Assembly: GCA_029224185.1 (NCBI GenBank)
Contig: JANZKI010000034.1
Coordinates: 62,001 to 126,000 of the forward strand
Source: Karalla daura
Lineage: Eukaryota > Chordata > Actinopteri > Chaetodontiformes > Leiognathidae
Direction of reading: 5' to 3'
Length of the DNA: 64,000 bases
The number at the start of each line of letters is the position of its first letter. Position 1 is the first letter of the stretch. The notes under the pieces were generated by a model, which worked only from the letters and a program-made list of their open reading frames with translations, did not search any database and was not told where the DNA came from. Positions 11,490-23,383 of the stretch are shown one piece after another. Made by a program: the position numbers and the translations under genes.

Positions 11490-14400
11490 ATGGGGGCTTA
11501 TGGAGATAAAAGGCTGCACTGGGCCTACGATGAGGCTCGTCGTTTAAATTTCACAAGGCGCATGGGTTTATGGCCTGCCCCGCATGAGAGAGCACCAATG
11601 TTCCTACAAAACTGGAAAAAAGAATTTGTCTGCTGCTCAGGGTGTGGCTGGGAGCAGCGTGAAAAGAGCGAAACGAGAGCTGATTTTTAAGCGATCCCGC
11701 ATGTCGGCCCTGTGCAAAGAAGAGATTGGACATGCCCAATGCTGACGGGGCCCTTTCAAACTCTGGGAGTCTCCCAGGGCCTGTGCCATCTGCTGGGGTG
11801 CATTGAAGCTGGACGCCTCATCACTTTGTATTACCATGTCAGCAGAGGAGACAATGGAGCAGGTACCTGAGCACATGGTCGTCGAGAAGAGGTTCTGCTG
11901 AAAAACCATACAATCTATCAGCGTGCAACTCGCTACACAAACACACCACAAGATTCTTCAATTTTTGAAATGAAAATGAAGTTTCAAAGCCAAAGTATGG
12001 CAACGTTACGAATGTTTGTTTGTGGAGTTCTGTTTTTCCCATTCATTCTTATGGGAAAGAGCCTAATTGGCCAAGTGATCAACATTTGGCTCTATGGAGA
12101 CTGCGCTTTCACCTATCTGGAATATGAGCTCACTGTCACGCCGTAGGGGACAGTCTCCAGAACGCCCTGACACGACTTGATGTGTGTAGTATGAGAACTG
12201 TGGCCACAGTCGCGAGGAGCAGTGTAATGTTTAACATTGATGGCAGTGGTGGGACAATGAATGGGGGCTTATGGAAAGAAAAGGCTGCACTGGGCCTACG
12301 ATGAGGCTCGTCGTTTAAATTTCACAAGGCGCACGGGTTTATGGCCTGCCCCGCATGAGAGAGCAAAAATGTTCCTACAAAACTGGAAAAAAGAATTTGT
12401 CTGCTGCTTAGGGTGAGGCTGGGAGTAGCGTGAAAAGAGCGAAACGAGAGCTGATTTTTAAGCGATCCCGCATGTCGGCCCTGTGCAAAGAAGAGATTGG
12501 ACATGCCCAATGCTGACGGGGCCCTTTTAAACTCTGGGAGTCTCCCAGGGCCTGTGCCATCTGCTGGGGTGCATTGAAGCTGGACGCCTCATCACTTTGT
12601 ATTACCATGTAAGCAGAGGAGACAATGGAGCAGGTACCTGAGCACATGGTCGTCGAGAAGAGGTTCTGCTGAAAAACCATACAACCTATCAGCGTGCAAC
12701 TCGCTACACAAACACACCACAAGATTCTTCAATTTTTGAAATGAAAATGAAGTTTCAAAGTCAAAGTATGGCAACGTTGCGAATGTTTGTTTGTGGAGTT
12801 CTGTTTTTCCCATTCATTCTTGTGGGAAAAAGCCAAATTGGCCAAGTGATAAACATTTGGCTCTATGGAGACAACGTTTTCACCAATCTGGAATACGAGC
12901 TCACTGTCACGCCGTAGGGGAGAGTCTCCAGAATGCCCTGACACGATTTGGTGTGTGTACTATGAAAACTGTGGCCACAGTCGCGAGGAGAAGTGTAACG
13001 TTTAACATTGATGTCAGCTGTTGGAAATTGAATGGGGGCTTCAGGAGGGAAAAGGCTGCACTGGGCCTACGATGATGCTCGTCGTTTAAATTTCACAAGG
13101 CGCACGGGTTTATGGCCTGCCCCGCATGAGAGATTACCATTGTTCCTACAAAACTGGAAAAAATAATTTGTCTGCTGCTTAGGGTGTGGCTGGGAGCAGC
13201 GTGAAAAGAGTGAAACGAGAGCTGATTTTTAAGCGATCCCGCATGTCGGCCCGGTGCTATGAAGAGATTGGACATGCCCAATGCTGAGGGGGCCCTTTCC
13301 CACTCTGCGAGTCTCCCAGGGCCTGTGCCATCTGCTGGGGTGCATTGAAGCTGGACGCCTCATCACTTTGTATTACCATGTCAGCAGAGGAGACAATGGA
13401 GCAGGTACCTGAGCACATGGTCGTCGAGAAGAGGTTCTGCTGAAAAACCATACAATCTATCAGCGTGCAACTCGCTACACAAACACACCACAAGATTCTT
13501 CAATTTTTGAAATGAAAATGAAGTTTCAAAGCCAAAGTATGGCAACGTTACGAATGTTTGTTTGTGGAGTTCTGTTTTTCCCATTCATTCTTATGGGAAA
13601 GAGCCAAATTGGCCAAGTGATAAACATTTGGCTCTATGGAGACAACGCCTTCCCAAATCTGGATTATGATCTAACTGTCAAGCCGTAGGGGAGAGTTTCC
13701 AGTACGTCCTGACACGATTTGGTGTGTGTAGTATGAGAACTGTGGCCACAGTCGCGAGGAGTAGTGTAACGTTTAACATTGATGGCAGTGGTGGGACAAT
13801 GAATGGGGGCTTATGGAGAGAAAAGGCTGCACTGGGCCTACGATGAGGCTCGTCGTTTAAATTTCAGAAGGCGCACGGGTTAATGGCCTGCCCCGCATGA
13901 GAGAGCACCAATGTTCCTACAAAACTGGAAAAAAGAATTTGTCTGCTGCTTAGGGTGAGGCTGGGAGCAGCGTGAAAAGAGCGAAACGAGAGCTGATTTT
14001 TAAGCGATCCCGCATGTCGGCCCTGTGCTAAGAAGAGATTGGACATGCCCAATGCTGAGGGGGCCCTTTCAAACTCTGGGAGTCTCCCAGGGCCTGTGCC
14101 ATCTGCTGGGGTGCATTGAAGCTGGACGCCTCATCACTTTGTATTACCATGTCAGCAGAGGAGACAATGGAGCAGGTACCTGAGCACATGGTCGTCGAGA
14201 AGAGGTTCTGCTGAAAAACCATACAATCTATCAGCGTGCAACCCGCTACACAAACACACCACAAGATTCTTCAATTTTTGAAATGAAAATGAAGTTTCAA
14301 AGTCAAAGTATGGCAACGTTGCGAATGTTTGTTTGTGGAGTTCTGTTTTTCCCATTCATTCTTATGGGAACAAGCCAAATTGGCCAAGTGATAAACATTT

Positions 14401-15344
14401 GGCTCTATGGAGACAACGCTTTCACCAATCTGGAGCATGAGCTAACTGTCAAGCCGTAGGGGACAGTCTCCAGAATGCCCTGACACGATTTGGTGTGTGT
14501 AGTATGAGAACTGTGGCCACAGTCGCGAGGAGTAGTGTAACGTTTAACATTGATGGCAGTGGTGGGACAATGAATGGGGGCTTATGGAGATAAAAGGCTG
14601 CACTGGGCCAACGATGAGGCTCGTCGTTTAAATTTCACAAGGTGCACGGGTTTATGGCCTGCCCCGCATGAGAGAGCAAAAATGTTCCTACAAAACTGGA
14701 AAAAATAATTTGTGTACTGCTTAGGGTGTGGCTGGGAGCAGCGTGAAAAGAGCGAAACGAGAGCTGATTTTTAAGCGATCCCGCATGTCGGCCCTGTGCT
14801 AAGAAGAGATTGGACATGCCCAATGCTGAGGGGGCCCTTTCAAACTCTGGGAGTCTCCCAGGGCCTGTGCCATCTGCTGGGGTGCATTGAAGCTGGACGC
14901 CTCATCACTTTGTATTACCATGTCAGCAGAGGAGACAATGGAGCAGGCACCTGAGCACATGGTCGTCGAGAAGAGGTTCTGCTGAAAAACCATACAATCT
15001 ATCAGCGTGCAACTCGCTACACAAACACACCACAAGATTCTTCAATTTTTGAAATGAAAATGAAGTTTCAAAGCCAAAGTATGGCAACGTTACGAATGTT
15101 TGTTTGTGGAGTTCTGTTTTTCCCATTCATTCTTATGGGAAAGAGCCTAATTGGCCAAGTGATAAACATTTGGCTCTATGGAGACTGCGCTTTCACCTAT
15201 CTGGAATATGAGCTCACTGTCACGCCGTAGGGGACAGTCTCCAGAACGCCCTGACACGACTTGATGTGTGTAGTATGAGAACTGTGGCCACAGTCGCGAG
15301 GAGCAGTGTAATGTTTAACATTGATGGCAGTGGTGGGACAATGA

Positions 15345-16113
15345 ATGGGGGCTTATGGAAAGAAAAGGCTGCACTGGGCCTACGATGAGGCTCGTCGTTT
15401 AAATTTCACAAGGCGCACGGGTTTATGGCCTGCCCCGCATGAGAGAGCAAAAATGTTCCTACAAAACTGGAAAAAAGAATTTGTCTGCTGCTTAGGGTGA
15501 GGCTGGGAGCAGCGTGAAAAGAGCGAAACGAGAGCTGATTTTAAGCGATCCCGCATGTCGCACGGGGCTATGAAGGGATTGGACATGCCCAATGCTGACG
15601 GGGCCCTTTCCCACTCTGCGAGTCTCCCGGGGACTGTGCCATCTGCTGGGGTGCATTGAAGCTGTACGCCTCATCACTTTGTATTACCATGTCAGCAGAG
15701 GAGACATTGGAGCAGGTACCTGAGCACATGGTCGTCGAGAAGAGGTGCTGCTGAAAAACCATACAACCTATTAGCGTGCAACTCGCTACACAAACACACC
15801 ACAAGATTCTTCAATTTTTGAAATGAAAATGAAGTTTCAAAGCCAAAGTATGGCAACGTTACGAATGTTTGTTTGTGGAGTTCTGTTTTTCCCATTCATT
15901 CTTATGGGAAAGAGCCTAATTGGCCAAGTGATCAACATTTGGCTCTATGGAGACTGCGCTTTCACCTATCTGGAATATGAGCTCACTGTCACGCCGTAGG
16001 GGACAGTCTCCAGAACGCCCTGACACGACTTGATGTGTGTAGTATGAGAACTGTGGCCACAGTCGCGAGGAGCAGTGTAATGTTTAACATTGATGGCAGT
16101 GGTGGGACAATGA
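15345..16113 (+). repeat. Short K monomer, 769 bp (u20)
   Basis: Units u20, u22, u25, u27, u30 and u47 are 769 bp. They read GATTTTAAGCGATCC (one T fewer) and CATGTCGCACGGGGCTATGAAGGG in two adjoining pieces in place of CATGTCGGCCCTGTGC then AAAGAAGAG. They also carry GGGTGAGGCTGG, CCCACTCTGCGAG and CTCCCGGGGACTG. u34 (769 bp) and u54 (770 bp) have the GATTTTAA form but keep CGGCCCTG, so they look like recombinants between short K and ordinary units. Confidence 0.85.
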
Positions 16114-17220
16114 ATGGGGGCTTATGGAAAGAAAAGGCTGCACTGGGCCTACGATGAGGCTCGTCGTTTAAATTTCACAAGGCGCACGGGTTTATGGCCT
16201 GCCCCGCATGAGAGAGCAAAAATGTTCCTACAAAACTGGAAAAAAGAATTTGTCTGCTGCTCAGGGTGTGGCTGGGAGAAGCGTGAAAAGAGCGAAACGA
16301 GAGCTGATTTTTAAGCGATCCCGCATGTCGGCCCTGTGCAAAGAAGAGATAGGACATGCCCAATGCTGACGGGGCCCTTTCAAACTCTGGGAGTCTCCCA
16401 GGGCCTGTGCCATCTGCTGGGGTGCATTGAAGCTGGACGCCTCATCACTTTGTATTACCATGTCAGCAGAGGAGACAATGGAGCAGGTACCTGAGCACAT
16501 GGTCGTCGAGAAGAGGTTCTGCTGAAAAACCATACAATCTATCAGCGTGCAACTCGCTACACAAACACACCACAAGATTCTTCAATTTTTGAAATGAAAA
16601 TGAAGTTTCAAAGCCAAAGTATGGCAACGTTATGAATGTTTGTTTGTGGAGTTCTGTTTTTCCCATTCATTCTTATGGGAAAGAGCCTAATTGGCCAAGT
16701 GATAAACATTTGGCTCTATGGAGACTGCGCTTTCACCTATCTGGAATATGAGCTCACTGTCACGCCGTAGGGGACAGTCTCCAGAACGCCCTGACACGAC
16801 TTGATGTGTGTAGTATGAGAACTGTGGCCACAGTCGCGAGGAGCAGTGTAATGTTTAACATTGATGGCAGTGGTGGGACAATGAATGGGGGCTTATGGAA
16901 AGAAAAGGCTGCACTGGGCCTACGATGAGGCTCGTCGTTTAAATTTCACAAGGCGCACGGGTTTATGGCCTGCCCCGCATGAGAGAGCAAAAATGTTCCT
17001 ACAAAACTGGAAAAAAGAATTTGTCTGCTGCTTAGGGTGAGGCTGGGAGCAGCGTGAAAAGAGCGAAACGAGAGCTGATTTTAAGCGATCCCGCATGTCG
17101 CACGGGGCTATGAAGGGATTGGACATGCCCAATGCTGAGGGGGCCCTTTCCCACTCTGCGAGTCTCCCGGGGACTGTGCCATCTGCTGGGGTGCATTGAA
17201 GCTGGACGCCTCATCACTTT
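15785..17220 (+). repeat. Duplicated segment, copy 1 (about 1.4 kb; partner 21948-23383)
   Basis: This is related to 21948-23383 at offset 6163 (8 units). Both contain GATAGGACATG (16348 and 22511) in place of GATTGGACATG, which I saw nowhere else. Private changes here are GAGAAGCGTG near 16278 and a CpG transition at 16633 (GTTATGAATG). The partner has GAGATCTG near 22044 and GAGAATGCGC near 22888. The match ends at 17220, where this copy enters divergent sequence. Confidence 0.8.
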
Positions 17221-18425
17221 CTATGACCACGTGAGCAGAGGAGACATTGGAGCAGGTACCTGAGCACATGGTTGTCGAGAAATGGTGCTGCTGAAAAACC
17301 ATACAACCTATCAGCGTGCAACTCGCTACACAAACACACCACAAGATTCTTTAATTTTTGAAATGAAAATGATGTTTCAAAGTCAAAGTATGGCAACCTT
17401 GCGAATGTTTGTTTGTGGAGTTCTGTTTGTCCCATTCATTCTTATGGGAAAAAGCCAAATTGGCCAAGTGATAAACATTTGGCTCTATGGAGACTGCGCT
17501 TTCACCTATCTGGAATATGAGCTAACTGTCACGCCGTCGGGGACAGTCTCCAGAACGCCCTGACACGATTTGATGTGTGTAGTATGAGAACTGTGGCCAC
17601 AGTCGCGAGGAGTAGTGTAACGTTTAACATTGATGGCAGTGGTGGGACAATGAATGGGGGCTTATGGAAAGAAAAGGCTGCACTGGGCCATACGATGAGG
17701 CTCGTCGTTTAAATTTCACAGGGCGCACGGGTTGATGACCTGCCCCGGATGAGAGAGCACCAATGTTCCTACAAAACTAGAAAAAATAATTTGTGTACTG
17801 CTTAGGGTGTGGCTGGGAGCAGCGTGAAAAGAGCGAAACGAGAGCTGATTTTTAAGCGATCCCGCATGTCGGCCCTGTGCTAAGAAGAGATTGGACATGC
17901 CCAATGCTGAGGGGGCCCTTTCAAACTCTGGGAGTCTCCCAGGGCCTGTGCCATCTGCTGGGGTGCATTGAAGCTGGACGCCTCATCACTTTGTATTACC
18001 ATGTGAGCAGAGGAGACAATGGAGCAGGTACCTGAGCACATGGTCGTCGAGAAGAGGTGCTGCTGAAAAACCATACAACCTATCAGCGTGCAACTCGCTA
18101 CACAAACACACCACAAGATTCTTCAATTTTTGAAATGAAAATGAAGTTTCAAAGTCAAAGTATGGCAACGTTGCGAATGTTTGTTTGTGGAGTTCTGTTT
18201 TTCACATTCATTCTTGTGGGAAAAAGCCAAATTGGCCAAGTGATAAACATTTGGCTCTATGGAGACAACGCCTTCCCAAATCTGGATTATGAGCTAACTG
18301 TCAAGCCGTAGGGGAGAGTTTCCAGTACGCCCTGACACGATTTTGTGTGTGTAGAATGAGAACTGTGGCCACAGTCGCGAGGAGTAGTGTAACGCTGAAC
18401 ATTGATGGCAGCGGTGGGACAATGA
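17221..18425 (+). repeat. Locally divergent stretch (3' part of u22 and all of u23)
   Basis: Compared with other units this stretch carries many private changes. Examples: CTATGACCACGTGAGC near 17222, GAAATGGTGCTG, CTTTAATTTTTG, AATGATGTTTC, GCAACCTTGCG, CTGTTTGTCCC, CGCCGTCGGGG near 17533, GGGCCATACG, CAGGGCGCACGGGTTGATGACC near 17718 (split by a variant), CCCCGGATGAG, AAAACTAGAAAAAATAA, TTTTCACATTC, CTTCCCAAATC near 18272, GATTTTGTG, GTAGAATGAG and AACGCTGAAC. Some of these (CATGGTTGTCGAGAAATGG, GGGCCATACG) are shared with X units. It may be an X-related relic that escaped homogenisation. Confidence 0.75.
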
Positions 18426-18654
18426 ATGGGGGCTTATGGAGAGAAAAGGCTGCACTGGGCCTACGATGAGGCTCGTCGTTTAAATTTCACAAGGCGCACG
18501 GGTTTATGGCCTGCCCCGCATGAGAGAGCACCAATGTTCCTACAAAACTGGAAAAAAGAATTTGTCTGCTGCTTAGGGTGTGGCTGGCAGCAGTGTGAAA
18601 AGAGCGAAACGAGAGCTGATTTTTAAGCGATCCCGCATGTCGGCCCGGTGCTAA

Positions 18655-20194
18655 GAAGAGATTGGACATGCCCAATGCTGACGGGGCCCTTTCAAACTCT
18701 GGGAGTCTCCCAGGGCCTGTGCCATCTGCTGGGGTGCATTGAAGCTGGACGCCTCAACACTTTGTATTACCATGTCAGCAGAGGAGACAATGGAGCAGGT
18801 ACCTGAGCACATGGTCGTCGAGAAGAGGTTCTGCTGAAAAACCATACAATCTATCAGCGTGCAACTCGCTACACAAACACACCACAAGATTCTTCAATTT
18901 TTGAAATGAAAATGAAGTTTCAAAGCCAAAGTATGGCAACGTTACGAATGTTTGTTTGTGGAGTTCTGTTTTTCCCATTCATTCTTATGGGAAAGGGCCT
19001 AATTGGCCAAGTGATAAACATTTGGCTCTATGGAGACTGCGCTTTCACCTATCTGGAATATGAGCTCACTGTCACGCCGTAGGGGACAGTCTCCAGAACG
19101 CCCTGACACGACCTGATGTGTGTAGTATGAGAACTGTGGCCACAGTCGCGAGGAGCAGTGTAATGTTTAACATTGATGGCAGTGGTGGGACAATGAATGG
19201 GGGCTTATGGAAAGAAAAGGCTGCACTGGGCCTACGATGAGGCTCGTCGTTTAAATTTCACAAGGCGCACGGGTTTATGGCCTGCCCCGCATGAGAGAGC
19301 AAAAATGTTCCTACAAAACTGGAAAAAAGAATTTGTCTGCTGCTTAGGGTGAGGCTGGGAGCAGCGTGAAAAGAGCGAAACGAGAGCTGATTTTAAGCGA
19401 TCCCGCATGTCGCACGGGGCTATGAAGGGATTGGACATGCCCAATGCTGAGGGGGCCCTTTCCCACTCTGCGAGTCTCCCGGGGACTGTGCCATCTGCTG
19501 GGGTGCATTGAAGCTGGACGCCTCATCACTTTGTATTACCATGTCAGCAGAGGAGACATTGGAGCAGGTACCTGAGCACATGGTCGTCGAGAAGAGGTGC
19601 TGCTGAAAAACTATACAACCTATTAGCGTGCAACTCGCTACACAAACACACCACAAGATTCTTCAATTTTTGAAATGAAAATGAAGTTTCAAAGCCAAAG
19701 TATGGCAACGTTACGAATGTTTGTTTGTGGAGTTCTGTTTTTCCCATTCATTCTTATGGGAAAGAGCCTAATTGGCCAAGTGATAAACATTTGGCTCTAT
19801 GGAGACAACGCTTTCACCAATCTGGAGCATGAGCTAACTGTCAAGCCGTAGGGGACAGTCTCCAGAATGCCCTGACACGATTTGGTGTGTGTAGTATGAG
19901 AACTGTGGCCACAGTCGCGAGGAGTAGTGTAACGTTTAACATTGATGGCAGTGGTGGGACAATGAATGGGGGCTTATGGAGATAAAAGGCTGCACTGGGC
20001 CTACGATGAGGCTCGTCGTTTACATTTCACAAGGCGCACGGGTTTATGGCCTGCCCCGCATGAGAGAGCACCAATGTTCCTACAAAACTGGAAAAAAGAA
20101 TTTGTCTGCTGCTCAGGGTGTGGCTGGGAGCAGCGTGAAAAGAGCGAAACGAGAGCTGATTTTTAAGCGATCCCGCATGTCGGCCCTGTGCAAA
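18655..20194 (+). repeat. 1540-bp tandem duplication, copy 1
   Basis: Positions 18655-20291 match 20195-21831 at offset 1540 (one 769-bp K plus one 771-bp D unit). Diagnostic shared changes: CCTCAACAC (18753, 20293; elsewhere CCTCATCAC), GGGAAAGGGCC (18989, 20529), CGACCTGATG (19108, 20648), AACTATACAACC (19608, 21148) and GTTTACATTTC. Differences noticed: CTGGAATATG versus CTGGAAAATG near 20597, and CCCAATGC versus CCCATTGC near 20982. Confidence 0.86.
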
Positions 20195-21831
20195 GAAGAG
20201 ATTGGACATGCCCAATGCTGACGGGGCCCTTTCAAACTCTGGGAGTCTCCCAGGGCCTGTGCCATCTGCTGGGGTGCATTGAAGCTGGACGCCTCAACAC
20301 TTTGTATTACCATGTCAGCAGAGGAGACAATGGAGCAGGTACCTGAGCACATGGTCGTCGAGAAGAGGTTCTGCTGAAAAACCATACAATCTATCAGCGT
20401 GCAACTCGCTACACAAACACACCACAAGATTCTTCAATTTTTGAAATGAAAATGAAGTTTCAAAGCCAAAGTATGGCAACGTTACGAATGTTTGTTTGTG
20501 GAGTTCTGTTTTTCCCATTCATTCTTATGGGAAAGGGCCTAATTGGCCAAGTGATAAACATTTGGCTCTATGGAGACTGCGCTTTCACCTATCTGGAAAA
20601 TGAGCTCACTGTCACGCCGTAGGGGACAGTCTCCAGAACGCCCTGACACGACCTGATGTGTGTAGTATGAGAACTGTGGCCACAGTCGCGAGGAGCAGTG
20701 TAATGTTTAACATTGATGGCAGTGGTGGGACAATGAATGGGGGCTTATGGAAAGAAAAGGCTGCACTGGGCCTACGATGAGGCTCGTCGTTTAAATTTCA
20801 CAAGGCGCACGGGTTTATGGCCTGCCCCGCATGAGAGAGCAAAAATGTTCCTACAAAACTGGAAAAAAGAATTTGTCTGCTGCTTAGGGTGAGGCTGGGA
20901 GCAGCGTGAAAAGAGCGAAACGAGAGCTGATTTTAAGCGATCCCGCATGTCGCACGGGGCTATGAAGGGATTGGACATGCCCATTGCTGAGGGGGCCCTT
21001 TCCCACTCTGCGAGTCTCCCGGGGACTGTGCCATCTGCTGGGGTGCATTGAAGCTGGACGCCTCATCACTTTGTATTACCATGTCAGCAGAGGAGACATT
21101 GGAGCAGGTACCTGAGCACATGGTCGTCGAGAAGAGGTGCTGCTGAAAAACTATACAACCTATTAGCGTGCAACTCGCTACACAAACACACCACAAGATT
21201 CTTCAATTTTTGAAATGAAAATGAAGTTTCAAAGCCAAAGTATGGCAACGTTACGAATGTTTGTTTGTGGAGTTCTGTTTTTCCCATTCATTCTTATGGG
21301 AAAGAGCCTAATTGGCCAAGTGATAAACATTTGGCTCTATGGAGACAACGCTTTCACCAATCTGGAGCATGAGCTAACTGTCAAGCCGTAGGGGACAGTC
21401 TCCAGAATGCCCTGACACGATTTGGTGTGTGTAGTATGAGAACTGTGGCCACAGTCGCGAGGAGTAGTGTAACGTTTAACATTGATGGCAGTGGTGGGAC
21501 AATGAATGGGGGCTTATGGAGATAAAAGGCTGCACTGGGCCTACGATGAGGCTCGTCGTTTACATTTCACAAGGCGCACGGGTTTATGGCCTGCCCCGCA
21601 TGAGAGAGCACCAATGTTCCTACAAAACTGGAAAAAAGAATTTGTCTGCTGCTCAGGGTGTGGCTCGGAGCAGCGTGAAAAGAGCGAAACGAGAGCTGAT
21701 TTTTAAGCGATCCCGCATGTCGGCCCTGTGCAAAGAAGAGATTGGACATGCCCAATGCTGACGGGGCCCTTTCAAACTCTGGGAGTCTCCCAGGGCCTGT
21801 GCCATCTGCTGGGGTGCATTGAAGCTGGACG
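20195..21831 (+). repeat. 1540-bp tandem duplication, copy 2
   Basis: This is the second copy of the K-D pair. It continues until 21832, where CCTCATCAC returns. Private change: GGCTCGGAGCAG near 21664 (elsewhere GGCTGGGAGCAG, or GGCTAGGAGCAG in u41, u64 and u73). The tandem placement and the small number of differences indicate recent unequal exchange by two units. Confidence 0.86.
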
Positions 21832-21947
21832 CCTCATCACTTTGTATTACCATGTCAGCAGAGGAGACAATGGAGCAGGTACCTGAGCACATGGTCGTCG
21901 AGAAGAGGTTCTGCTGAAAAACCATACAATCTATCAGCGTGCAACTC

Positions 21948-23383
21948 GCTACACAAACACACCACAAGATTCTTCAATTTTTGAAATGAAAATGAAGTTT
22001 CAAAGCCAAAGTATGGCAACGTTACGAATGTTTGTTTGTGGAGATCTGTTTTTCCCATTCATTCTTATGGGAAAGAGCCTAATTGGCCAAGTGATCAACA
22101 TTTGGCTCTATGGAGACTGCGCTTTCACCTATCTGGAATATGAGCTCACTGTCACGCCGTAGGGGACAGTCTCCAGAACGCCCTGACACGACTTGATGTG
22201 TGTAGTATGAGAACTGTGGCCACAGTCGCGAGGAGCAGTGTAATGTTTAACATTGATGGCAGTGGTGGGACAATGAATGGGGGCTTATGGAAAGAAAAGG
22301 CTGCACTGGGCCTACGATGAGGCTCGTCGTTTAAATTTCACAAGGCGCACGGGTTTATGGCCTGCCCCGCATGAGAGAGCAAAAATGTTCCTACAAAACT
22401 GGAAAAAAGAATTTGTCTGCTGCTCAGGGTGTGGCTGGGAGCAGCGTGAAAAGAGCGAAACGAGAGCTGATTTTTAAGCGATCCCGCATGTCGGCCCTGT
22501 GCAAAGAAGAGATAGGACATGCCCAATGCTGACGGGGCCCTTTCAAACTCTGGGAGTCTCCCAGGGCCTGTGCCATCTGCTGGGGTGCATTGAAGCTGGA
22601 CGCCTCATCACTTTGTATTACCATGTCAGCAGAGGAGACAATGGAGCAGGTACCTGAGCACATGGTCGTCGAGAAGAGGTTCTGCTGAAAAACCATACAA
22701 TCTATCAGCGTGCAACTCGCTACACAAACACACCACAAGATTCTTCAATTTTTGAAATGAAAATGAAGTTTCAAAGCCAAAGTATGGCAACGTTACGAAT
22801 GTTTGTTTGTGGAGTTCTGTTTTTCCCATTCATTCTTATGGGAAAGAGCCTAATTGGCCAAGTGATAAACATTTGGCTCTATGGAGAATGCGCTTTCACC
22901 TATCTGGAATATGAGCTCACTGTCACGCCGTAGGGGACAGTCTCCAGAACGCCCTGACACGACTTGATGTGTGTAGTATGAGAACTGTGGCCACAGTCGC
23001 GAGGAGCAGTGTAATGTTTAACATTGATGGCAGTGGTGGGACAATGAATGGGGGCTTATGGAAAGAAAAGGCTGCACTGGGCCTACGATGAGGCTCGTCG
23101 TTTAAATTTCACAAGGCGCACGGGTTTATGGCCTGCCCCGCATGAGAGAGCAAAAATGTTCCTACAAAACTGGAAAAAAGAATTTGTCTGCTGCTTAGGG
23201 TGAGGCTGGGAGCAGCGTGAAAAGAGCGAAACGAGAGCTGATTTTAAGCGATCCCGCATGTCGCACGGGGCTATGAAGGGATTGGACATGCCCAATGCTG
23301 AGGGGGCCCTTTCCCACTCTGCGAGTCTCCCGGGGACTGTGCCATCTGCTGGGGTGCATTGAAGCTGGACGCCTCATCACTTT
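21948..23383 (+). repeat. Duplicated segment, copy 2 (partner 15785-17220)
   Basis: This matches the earlier segment through u29 and the first part of u30. It continues beyond 23383 with the ordinary CTTTGTATTACCATG sequence rather than the divergent CTTTCTATGACCACG seen at 17218. Confidence 0.8.

Larger units (their letters stand above)
9442..15439 (+). repeat. X-led cassette, copy 1 (X R D K R E D K)
   Basis: This block starts in the 3' half of u12 and covers u13-u20. It recurs at offsets +23892 (partial), +41620 and +48561. It carries the X unit, two R units and shared oddities: TTTTCGAAATG near 9650, GGTGCACGGGTTTCTGG, and CTTCCCAAATCTGGATTAT near 13650. Private changes noticed relative to the other copies are T at 11563 (gcgcatggg, others gcgcacggg) and TATTACC at about 13374 (others TATGACC). 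Beyond 15439 comparison with the last copy is impossible because the window ends. Confidence 0.88.
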
